Part shown: in pieces, positions 31,375 through 40,623 of the stretch
Layout of the letters: the number at the start of each line of letters is the position of its first letter
Position numbering within the stretch: position 1 is the first letter of the stretch
Source: Anniella stebbinsi
Lineage: Eukaryota; Chordata; Lepidosauria; Squamata; Anniellidae
DNA: 64,000 nt
Assembly (NCBI GenBank): GCA_029215795.1
Contig: JARDYH010000001.1
Span: 119,190,533-119,254,532, forward strand
Direction of reading: 5' to 3'
The notes under the pieces: model-generated
Databases searched by the model: none
What the model was told of the DNA's origin: nothing
The model's input: only the letters and a program-made list of their open reading frames with translations
Program-made: the position numbers and the translations under genes

Positions 31375-31870
31375 TAGGGCTGTGCATCACCTAAGATCTG
31401 AATTCAAAATGCAAGGCAAATTGGGGTGATTTGCAGGGCTTCAAAACAGATCTGAAACGAACAGAAACAGATCCGAATTGGTCTGAAGCAAATCGACTTG
31501 GTCGGAATCGATTTGGATTGATTCTGAACTTTTTCAAGTGCAGACAGTGCTTGCAACATTTTTTTGTTAGAGTAAGGAGGGGGAGGAGGAGTTTGGATGG
31601 GGAAATTAGCAGTTAAGTGACAGAAGAATCCTCCTGAATTCTCCCAGTTTTCTCTAGCAGCCTCCAATCATGATGGTGGAGGAAGGCTTAAGGACAATCA
31701 GCTTCATTCATCCTTGCTCATTGTGGATTAGACTTGGTAGGAGTAAGGTGTTTGGGGCAGGCTAGCTTAGGTTTGTTGTTGGGGTGTGTTTTGGGGTGTT
31801 GGTACTTTCTTTCTCACTGAGGCAGGTCTGTTCACCAAGGGTAAATTAATTGCTCACGGGCCCTCCAAAA
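31375..31870 (+). mobile_element. 5' part of a hAT related to the giant element
   Basis: Begins 'tagggctgtgcat', like the other hAT termini, then has 'gatccgaattgg'-type subterminal motifs (31470-31520). Further on 'cagcctccaatc..ggtggagga' (about 31658) and 'tcattgtggattagacttgg' match the promoter or leader region of the giant hAT at 40120-40205. The 3' end was not found, so this is either truncated or decayed. No transposase frame. Confidence 0.55.
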
Positions 31871-32149
31871 TTTGAAGATGGCTCAGTGAGGAAACATAGG
31901 AGCTGAAAAATTAGGATGACAGTTCAGCTATAAAATGGTGGAGAAGGTTCACACACACATGGATTGCAGATGATTCATATGCAATAAATATTTCCCTATA
32001 TGTAACGTTAACTGCTACTTTTTACAAATGCATACTCACTACATCAATTCTCCTTGCCAGAAAACTTTATCAGCTGTATGAGTCAAATATTAACTGAGAA
32101 GAAAACTGACTAGTCAGCATTTGAAGGTCAATTTGAAGACTGATGTATT
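31871..32149. other. Spacer
   Basis: Nothing recognised. Confidence 0.4.
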
Positions 32150-32590
32150 ATTTATTTATTTATTTATTCATTCATTGCATTTTTATACCGCCCTATAGCC
32201 GATGCTCTCTGGGCGTTCACAAAAATTAAAACCATGAAATCATTTTAAGAAGTATAAAACAACCACAATCTAAAAACACAAAATAACATACAATATAAAA
32301 ACACAAGCAGGATAAAACCAAGCAGCAGAGATTAATACAGATTAAAATAAAAAATTTAAACAGCAAGGGTTAAAATTGAGTTAATTTAGCTGTTAAAATG
32401 CTGGGAGGATAAAAAGGTCTTCACCTGGAGATGAAAGGAGTACAAAGTAAGTGCCAGACGAACCTTTCTGGGGAGCTCGTTCTACATTCCATGGATACTG
32501 GTGAGGTCTTCCATTGGAATAACAGGTAAGTACTGAGAATAAAACATTCTCTTGTCTCAAAGAAACTGTCTTCATTTTGCTTGTCAAAAA
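32150..32590 (-). mobile_element. Minus-strand LINE 3' end (L2/CR1-like)
   Basis: Opens with (TTTA)n, then 'tataccgccctatagccgat' and 'ctctgggcg', the reverse complement of the L2-like tail seen at 52795-52830. Further in, 'aaaaaggtcttcacctgg' and 'ggggagctcgttctacattc' correspond to the last codons of such LINEs on the minus strand. Heavily 5'-truncated. Confidence 0.65.
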
Positions 32591-33004
32591 CAAGCATGCA
32601 TATGCACAGACATATATACACATGCACACACTAGTCAATGTATAGAACCAGACAAGTGTAAGCATTGTTTCTGTTTATTTTATATGCCCCCCCAAAAAAT
32701 CTCATTTTTTCCAAGAATGTTTTTCTTTCCATTAAGTATCAAAGATGGAAGTAAAGTAAGAAGATATGAATCTGGAGTACAAAAGCCTTCTGAAAAAGTC
32801 TTCATAAAATCCAGATATGATATAGTCATTATATATTTCATCATATATGAAAAAGATAGAGGCTGCAATTCAGAGATTTGCACATTGGTGGGTGGGTATT
32901 TTTGGATGCTTACCCAATTTGGCTTCTTATCAAAAGTGAAATGGAATGAAATCCTCAATCTTCCCTGGTCTACACTACAGTGTAATGATTTATTAAAGGT
33001 TAAG

Positions 33005-33092
33005 GCTGGAGTTCAATGCAGACTTACATGGTAAAGTGTCTGACTGAACTTAATGGGACTTACTTCTGAGCAGACATTCATAGATGTGCATT
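33005..33092. mobile_element. Short palindromic interspersed repeat
   Basis: 'tgaacttaatgggacttact' with 'tctgagcagacattcataga'; same family as 14131-14224. Confidence 0.45.
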
Positions 33093-34659
33093 GTAAGGGT
33101 GTTCCCAGCCTGGCCAGTGTCATTTGGCAAATCAGGGAGTGGTGGCAGTGAACATCCCAGGTAGAAATTTTCCACATTTCCTATATTGTTTTAGCATAAG
33201 AGAAAGACACTCTAAGTCATATGGGGTGATGAACACCACAACAAATAAAAACACACTATGGTTTAAGTTAATTGACTACTATGAGATTTACAGAGGCCCA
33301 CAATGGTTGGGCTGTTATCCCATAAAAAATATGAAATGCTCCCTTCTTTCTACAATGTTTTGCTTAATTGTCAGGAGATTATTCTTATTTTTAAAAAAAT
33401 TCTATACACATAGATAAATGCACATGGACTCTATCATCGTACACACTACAGTTAGGTGAAGTTATTACATCTAACCAATTATTTGAGTCACTCCACATAT
33501 TAAAATAAGAAGTAAGAACGTCATACAGATTTCATTGAAGTAGCGTGGAGAAATGGAAATTCTGAAAATGAAATTGAGTGCTTGTCAAAAGAATTAACCA
33601 ATTTGGAATCAGCTGTCAAAATGTCTAGTATTTCCATATGTGTACAGTTCTGCAAGTGATGAAGGAACAAGATTGAATAATTCTGATTTGTCTTTTCACT
33701 TCATGCCTAAATTGTGATAATCCATCCATAGCATAAAGCTTTAAAACACACACACATATATATATATATAATGCACTTTCTAGAGGCTTCTCCTTCTTCT
33801 TTTAAAGCATTCTCTTTGTAGAGAGACACTGTTCAAAGTGTCAAAGACTATTGCTAAAATCATGTATTTATTTGCTGTGTTTATGGGCAGGATATCAACC
33901 AATCTATTGGATAGGATTTTCAAACTCTTTATCAACAATTATATGTGAACCTTATTTGTTTGAAAAAATCGCCAACGCAAGATTTTTTAAAAAATTGAGG
34001 ACTCAGCAGTATAGCATGTTATTATAAATAATGCATTCCAAAATGTAGCATTTTTTAAAAGAAAGAACATGGAGCTGCTTCAGTATTCTGTTTGATAGAC
34101 AATCGAGAACACACATTGAAAGACACCTGCTTCACATATTACAAACAAGCAGCAACAGTATAAGTGTAAGTGACTCATCCGTCATCTTTACAACTTTCCT
34201 GTTCAATATGCACTGCCCAGATTTTCGTACTTCTTCCATGGAGTACATCAAGTGCAACTGAAATGCTCATATCTCTCACTGTATAGGATTTCCATACCTT
34301 GGGCTTTTCCCACTTTGCCCTTTCCCCCAAAGGAATTTCAGCACTTTTCATATTATGAAAGTCCTTTTTATGGTGTTTTCCCCTCATACAATTACATTTA
34401 CATGATGTGGCAGTGGAGCCAGTGAGTGTCCTCTATTTTGTTACATCAGCCCCAAAACTTGCTACCCACACATTGGGGGGTGGAAAGGGGAAGCCTGCTC
34501 TATATGAGAAGGCTCACTGCATGATTTGGAACCCTGCTGTGAGCAGAACCTCCAAAAGGGGCAAAGGAAGTTCTAAGCAGAAGAAGCACATGTCTCTCAT
34601 GCTTCATTTTTCAAAAGGAGTGGCCAGGGTACTCTGTTCCTGCAAATGCAACAAAGATT

Positions 34660-34895
34660 CTCCTGGCACCTTGAAGATTAACAAATGTAATATGGCAAAA
34701 GTTTTTGAGGACAAGAGTCCACTTCAGCCGATGCTTTTTTTTTTTTTTTTTTGTCACTTTTTGTTTGTAACATCTGAATCCATCCTGACTTGAACGTATT
34801 TCCTGTGGCCAGCTGGATGGCCACAGAGGGAACAGAATGCTGGAGTAGATGGACACTTGGTCTGATCCAACATGGCTCTTCTTATGTTCTTATGT
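34660..34895. repeat. SINE-like composite with poly-T
   Basis: 'gattctcctggcaccttgaa' and 'gtttttgaggacaagagtcc' end in a T run (34736-34752). A second fragment 'ctggagtagatggacacttg' to 'cttatgttcttatg' follows. Both resemble common reptile interspersed tails; class not determined. Confidence 0.4.
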
Positions 34896-35144
34896 TTAGC
34901 ACTTCACTGGAAACACGTTTTCGTAAAAAGGAAATATTGTCATATTCAGTTTATGGCAAGTTTAGGAAGAAGTGGCTAGGAAGAGCATATGGGTTATGCC
35001 ATACACCATGCATTAATATAGATTGTAACATTTAAAAAGGGGGCTTAGAAATGCGAGCTCCTGCACTTCTAGAAAAATAATCTTATGAATCATTTCAAAG
35101 CAGCCCAGGCTCATCTCTGAATCAATCCTAAAAATAAGCCGATA

Positions 35145-35300
35145 CGAACATAAGAGCCATGCTGGCCATCAAGCTGTCGACCAGAAACCCACAAGCAGGA
35201 CACAAGTGCAACAGCACCCTCCTGCCCATGTTCCCCAATTGCCAGCAATCTATGTACATAGGCATACTGCTTCTGATAACTGGAAATGACAACAGTACAT
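35145..35300 (+). repeat. Unclassified squamate interspersed repeat
   Basis: 'cgaacataagagccatgctgg', 'acccacaagcaggacacaag', 'caacagcaccctcctgccca' and 'cataggcatactgcttctga' repeat the phrases at 16860-17085. Confidence 0.5.
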
Positions 35301-36027
35301 TCCCCAATCCCCACCACAAAGTTCCCCGTTGTGAGAAAGCAACTGTGACAGGTGGGAGAAGCCCATTTGAATCCATCCTAACATGGGAAAGATGCTTCCG
35401 AGCAGGCCTAGATACATTATCTAGTGCAATCATGGGGAATTACCACTTTCACATGGGAAACACCATTTTATCTTTAGCAGCCAAGAGGAAAGATGAAGTC
35501 TATGGGCTAATGGGATAGGATATCTCTCACTGCTGTTCTCCACACTCAGCAAAGATAGGGGATTGGCATGGCACTCCCTCGGTCACCTTAACTTGCTTGG
35601 TGGGGGGGATCAGAGTTTTAATGATAACATTTTATAAGCACTCTTCCCTTAAACTTTTACAAAAATTCAGACAGAATGCTTACAAAAACCCAGTAGCTTT
35701 TGAGCTGAATATGGAAATGTTCATGTATCCCTAATGAATCAATTCAATGACTTTGCGCCTTTGCTTCTTATATGTTTTCACCACCACATTTGTGGTCATT
35801 TGCAGTAGTGTGCTGAAAGCCTAATTTGAGCCTGTGGCCAGACAGGGCAGGATTGACTCAAGCAGAAGTAGCTCGAATGAACCTTTTCACTCAGCTGCCT
35901 TCCACTGAGAAGTTCATATGAATTGGCCTAATTCTCAGTAGACGGAAGCAGCGGATAGCAGCATTGGACGCCGGCAGGTAAAGGGGGACCTCCTTCCCTC
36001 TCCCTCCCTCCTCCCCTCCCCCCACTC

Positions 36028-36230
36028 ATGCTCCTTACCTGCCGGAGTCCTGTGCTGCCAACCGCTGCTTCCGTACTACGGATAAACAGGCCTTGCAGCC
36101 TGTTCCACAGTAGAGCGACAGCACGCCGAGTGATGTCACCCAGCGCACTGGTGCTCTATTGTGGAAGACAAGGCCTGTTTATCAGTAGTACAGAAGCAGC
36201 GGGCAGAAGCAAGGAGGCAGCAGGTAAGGA
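36028..36230. repeat. GC-rich palindrome upstream of LINE-1
   Basis: 'aaccgctgcttccgtactac' and 'ggataaacaggcctt' on the left pair with 'aaggcctgtttatcagtag' and 'cagaagcagcggg' on the right, around a centre near 36120-36145. A third, weaker arm lies at 35940-35985 ('gacggaagcagcggatagca'). Probably a small MITE-like unit; not part of the LINE. Confidence 0.5.
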
Positions 36231-36295
36231 GTGCAAGTGGGGGAGGGGGGATGCCATGTTTTCCCCATAGACTTTGCATTGGGGGGAAAGCTTGT

Positions 36296-38747
36296 GTTGG
36301 GCCAACGGGACAGATTAGGGATTCTGTTGGTGTACCGCCCACCCCGCTGCTCAACAGACTCCCTAGCTCAGCTGACAGAGGTGGTCTCTGGTGTACTGTT
36401 GAGGTCCCCCAGACTCTTGGTTCTGGGGGATATCAACATTCATGCCGAGGGCACTTTATCTGGGGCAGCTCAGGATTTCATGGTCTCCATGACAACCATG
36501 GGACTGTCCCAACATACCATCGGCCCAACGCATGTAGCAGGGCACACTCTAGACCTGGTTTTTTCAACTGGACATGGAGATGGGGACTTTACATCAACCC
36601 CTCTGTCATGGTCAGATCACCACCTGCTGAGGTTTAGACTTACAGCGGCTTTTCCCCTCTGCAAGGGTGGGGGACCCATTAAGATGGTCCGCCCCCAGAG
36701 GCTAATGGATCCAGATGGTTTCCAGAGGGCTCTGGGGAGTTTTCCGGCTGATAGGGCTGGCTCTCCTGTCGAAACCCTGGTTGATCTGTGGAATGCAGAA
36801 ATGACCCGGGCAGTTGACACGATTGCTCCTGAGTGCCCTCTCCTGTGTAGAGCTCAAACGGCTCCGTGGTATACCCCAGAGCTGAGAGTGATGAAACAAA
36901 ACAGGAGACGGCTTGAGGGCAGATGGAGACAAACTCCTGATGGATGCAATCAAATACTGGTAAGTGCTTATGGTAAGCTGTATTCAGGGGCAGTGAGGGC
37001 AGCAAAAAAACAATACTTTGCTGCCACTATTCAATCATCAACCGGCCGCCCAGCGGAGCTTTTCAGAGTTGTCCGGGGGCTTTTACATGCTGGCCCCAAG
37101 GACATGGTAGAACCATCTGAGGCCCGCTGTAATACATTTGCTGGGCACTTCCAGAATAAAATCTCTGGCATCCAGTGTTATAGCAGATGAATCTAGTGAG
37201 GTATCCAGAGCACAGGCTTGTCCTGTTTTCTTGGATGAGTTTCAGTTGGTGCAGCTCGAGGATGTTGACAAGGTGCTTGGATAGGTTCGTGCAACCACTT
37301 CCATATTGGATCCTTGCCCCTCTTGGCTAATAAAAGCTAGCAGGGATGGAACAACTGGCTGGGCCAGGGAAGTGATTAATGCCTCTTTGCAAGAGGGAGT
37401 GGTCCCAGGCCTCCTGAAAGAGGCGGCAGTGAGACCACTCCTAAAGAAATCTTCCCTGGACCCTGAAAATCTTAATAACTACAGGCCAGTAGCAAATGTT
37501 CCATTCCTGGGCAAGGTCCTGGAGTGGGTGGTTGCGAGCCAGCTCCAGACACTCTTGGATGAGACCGATTATCTGGATCCGTTTCAGCCGGGTTTCAGGC
37601 CTGGCTTTGGTACGTAAACAGCCTTGGTCACCCTGTATGATGACCTATGTCGGGAGAAAGACAAGGGGAGTGTGACTCCGTTGATTCTTCCTGATCTCTC
37701 AGCGGCTTTCGATACCATCGACCATGGTATCCTTCTGGGACGACTGGCTGAGTTGGGAGTGGGAGGCACTGCATTGCAGTGTTTCTGCTCCTACTTGGTG
37801 GGTCGGCTCCAGAAGGTGGTGCTTGGGGAACATTGCTCGGCCCCGTGGATTCTCCAGTATGGGGTTCCGCAGGGGTCAGTTTTGTCCCCCATGCTGTTCA
37901 ATATCTACATGAAACCGTTGAATGCAGTCATCCGGAGTTTTGGAGTGTGTTGTCATCAGTACGCTGATGACACGCAGCTCTATTTCTCCTTTTCATCTTC
38001 ATCAGGTGAGGCTGTGGATGTGCTGAACCAGTGCCTGGCTGCGACAATGGACTGGATGAGGGCTAATAAACTGTAACTCAATCCAGACAAGACTGAGACG
38101 CTGTTAGTGGGTGGTTCCGCTGACCGGATGGAGGGTGTTCAACCTGTTCTGGATGGGGTTGCACTCCCCTTGAAGGAGCGGATTCATAGCTTGGGGGTTC
38201 TCCTAGAACCATCTCTGTCACTTGAGGCACAGGTGGCCTCAGTGGCACGGAGTGCCTTCTACCAACTTCGGTTGGTGGCCCAGCTACGTCCCTATCTGGA
38301 CAGGGATAACCTGGCTTCAGTTGTCCATGCTCTGGTAACCTCCAAGTTAGATTACTGCAATGCACTCTACGTGGGGCTGCCTTTGAAGGTGGTTCGGAAG
38401 CTGCAGCTTGTGCAAAATGCAGTGGCCAGATTGATAACTGGAACCAGTAGGTTCGAACATATAAGACCTACTCTGGCCCGCTTGCATTGGCTGCCTGTAT
38501 GTTTCCGAGCCCGGTTCAAGGTGCTGGTTTTAACCTATAAAGCCTTACACGGCTTGGGACCACAATACCTGACGGAACGCCTTTCCCGACATGAACCTAC
38601 CCGAACACTACGTTCAACATCTAAGGCCCTCCTCTGAGTGCCTCCTCCGAGGGCAGCTCGGAGGTCAGCAACAAGAGAGAGGGCCTTTTCTGTAGTGGCT
38701 CCCCAATTGTGGAACGATCTCCCCGACGAGGCCCGCCTGGCACCAAC
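36296..38747 (+). pseudogene. LINE-1: L2/CR1-like LINE, endonuclease and RT, upstream part
   Basis: 5'-truncated inside the endonuclease. Visible endonuclease parts: 'LGILLVYRPPR', 'LLVLGDINIHAE', 'GPTHVAGHTLDLVFS', 'LSWSDHHLLRF' (catalytic SDH-type block), up to 37190. RT follows from about 37300: 'LNNYRPVANVPFLGKV', 'DLSAAFDTIDHGILL', 'GVPQGSVLSPMLFNIYM', 'YADDTQLYF', then the family-typical 'ALVTSKLDYCNALYVGLP' and 'LHWLPVCFR'. Decay: a frame break near 37195, in-frame stops at about 37285, 37615-37617, 38074-38076 and 38635-38637. The reading frame is cut by the giant hAT after 'DEARLAP' and resumes at 52583. Confidence 0.9.
38740..38747. repeat. Target-site duplication GCACCAAC, left copy
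   Basis: Identical to 52575-52582; the 8-bp length is diagnostic of hAT insertion. Confidence 0.95.
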
Positions 38748-38757
38748 TAGGGGTGTG

Positions 38758-38890
38758 CATCGGATCCGATCCGATCCACGATCCGAATCCGATCCGCCCC
38801 AAAAATCGGAAAATCTGATCCGATCCGATCCGATCCGACACACCATCCGATCCGATCCGATGAGATCCGATCCGGATCGGATCGGATCGG
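38758..38890. repeat. GATCC-rich subterminal repeats, left
   Basis: More than a dozen copies of (C)GATCCG in both orientations. Clustered subterminal short repeats are where hAT transposases usually bind. Mirrored at 52432-52557. Confidence 0.8.
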
Positions 38891-39539
38891 CGGATCGGAC
38901 GCCATTTTAAATGCGTTTTCCCATAGCAAAGTATTGTTGTTTTACAAAAACGCCTACAACTTTTTCATTTTTAATGATAGAAGGATGAAACTTGGGCACA
39001 TTGTACACTGGTTAGGGATAGGTATCTGTGAGAAATTTCAGAAAGATTGGTGCATGCAGTTTGTGGCAATTAATTTTTTAATAAATAACATGGAATACCT
39101 ATAACTCGGTCATTTTTAAAGTTACACAAATGAAACTTTGCCACATTGTAGGTGGTACCTTGGGACCCATGTGTGTGAAATCCCACAACCGTGGGTGCTT
39201 GCCTGGTGTGGCAATGAATTTTTGAAAAATGGGTAGTAGTGGGGTAAATGCAGTTATGCCTCCCATTTTCTTATTTTTAAAGATACAAACAGGACACTTT
39301 GGCACATTACAGGGAACACTTCCCTTGATATGTGTGTAAAATTTCAGACAGCTAGCTCCAGGCATGTGTTGGCAATGAATTGTTGAAAATTGGGTAGCAG
39401 TGGGGTAAAATACAGTTTTGCCTCCCATTTTTTTATTTTCAAAGATACAAACGGGAAACTTTGGCACATTGCAGGGAACACTTCACTTCAAATGTGTGTG
39501 AAATTTCCGAAAGCTAGGTGCAATATTTCAGTGGGAAAC

Positions 39540-39987
39540 GAAGGTTTATTCATGGCATTTCACATGGGATTTATGGGTTGGTTTGAAGAGCTACCAAGCT
39601 CTAACTCGCTCACATGGCAGAGGACTTATGCCCGCTCAAACACTGAAAATTTCACAAACTTTGGTGCAATACTTTAGTGGGAAAACAAAGGTTTATTCAT
39701 GGCATTTCACATGGGATTTATGGGTTGGTTTGAAGAGCTACCAAGCTCTAACTCGCTCACATGGCAGAGGACTTATGCCCGCTCAAACGCTGAAAATTTC
39801 ACAAACTTTGGTGCAATACTTTAGTGGGAAAACAAAGGTTTATTCATGGCATTTCACATGGGATTTATGGGTTGGTTTGAAGAGTTACAAAGCTCTAACT
39901 CGCTCACATGGCAGAGGACTTATGCCCGCTCAAACGCTGAAAATTTCACAAACTTTGGTGCAATACTTTAGTGGGAAAACAAAGGTT
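39540..39987 (+). repeat. 147-bp tandem repeats, three copies
   Basis: 'ttcatggcatttcac' recurs at 39549, 39696 and 39843, exactly 147 bp apart. Because 147 is divisible by three the array is open in some frames (39583-40092), which is not evidence of a gene. Confidence 0.92.
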
Positions 39988-40018
39988 AAACTTTATTATT
40001 TTAAACCTTCAGGAAAGG

Positions 40019-40466
40019 GAGGGGGAGGCTGTGTTTGTGTGTGTGTGTTTGACAGCTTGATCCACCAATTGTGCTTTAGAATACATGACTGAATCACCCA
40101 ATCCTGTGAAGACTTTCTTCAGCCTCCAATCGCAATGCTGGAGGAGGGCACCAGTATATATTCTCTCAGCCCTGCCCTTCTGGCTCTTTGTGGGTTGAAC
40201 GTGGAGGAGATTAGGGAGTGTTTTGGAGCTGTGTTGGAGAGACTGTATTGAACTGATTGCATTTGGAGGTGGTTTTGAGGAGTTTCTGATCTTTTACTTC
40301 AGCTTTTCTTGTTCTCTCTCTTGGCTTTCCTTTCTCTCTTGCCTTTCCTTTCTTAGATAGCACGTTTGTTTGTCTGTGAGTTCAGTTTGTCTTTGCAGTG
40401 AGTGTGTTTGTTCTTCTTTCGCTTTCTGAAAAAACCCCCAAAAAATAATAAAAAAATATTTCTATC

Positions 40467-40505
<39 letters not shown>

Positions 40506-40623
40506 TGTGTGCTTGTGAGTGAGTGTGTGTTGCTGGGCTGTGTAGCCTGCTGCTACAAACACAAAAAAAGTCAGCAAAGCACACATTTATACAACAATAA
40601 AAATAAATAATAATAAAAATAAA
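40019..40623 (+). promoter_or_regulatory. Transposase promoter and leader
   Basis: A TATA-like 'agtatatattc' sits at about 40153-40163, some 460 bp before the ATG. A (CT)n-(GT)n tract lies at 40466-40511. The segment 40120-40205 is similar to 31655-31735 in the related element fragment, supporting a conserved 5' region. Confidence 0.55.
40466..40511. repeat. (CT)n(GT)n microsatellite in transposase leader
   Basis: About 11 CT units followed by about 11 GT units. Confidence 0.9.

Larger units (their letters stand above)
32591..36027. other. AT-rich spacer with short repeats
   Basis: No gene. Open frames such as 32552-33034 have no motif. It contains the short repeats listed at 33005-33092, 34660-34895 and 35145-35300, a CA/TA tract near 33746-33769, and a T run at 34736-34752. 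Confidence 0.5.
38748..40018 (+). repeat. Left inverted terminal region of the giant hAT
   Basis: Matches the reverse complement of the right end. Order inward: terminal 12 bp, GATCC-rich block (38758-38890), unique inverted part with 'cattgtacactggttaggga' and similar phrases (38900-39520), then three 147-bp repeats. The inner boundary is 'ttaaaccttcaggaa'. Confidence 0.85.
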
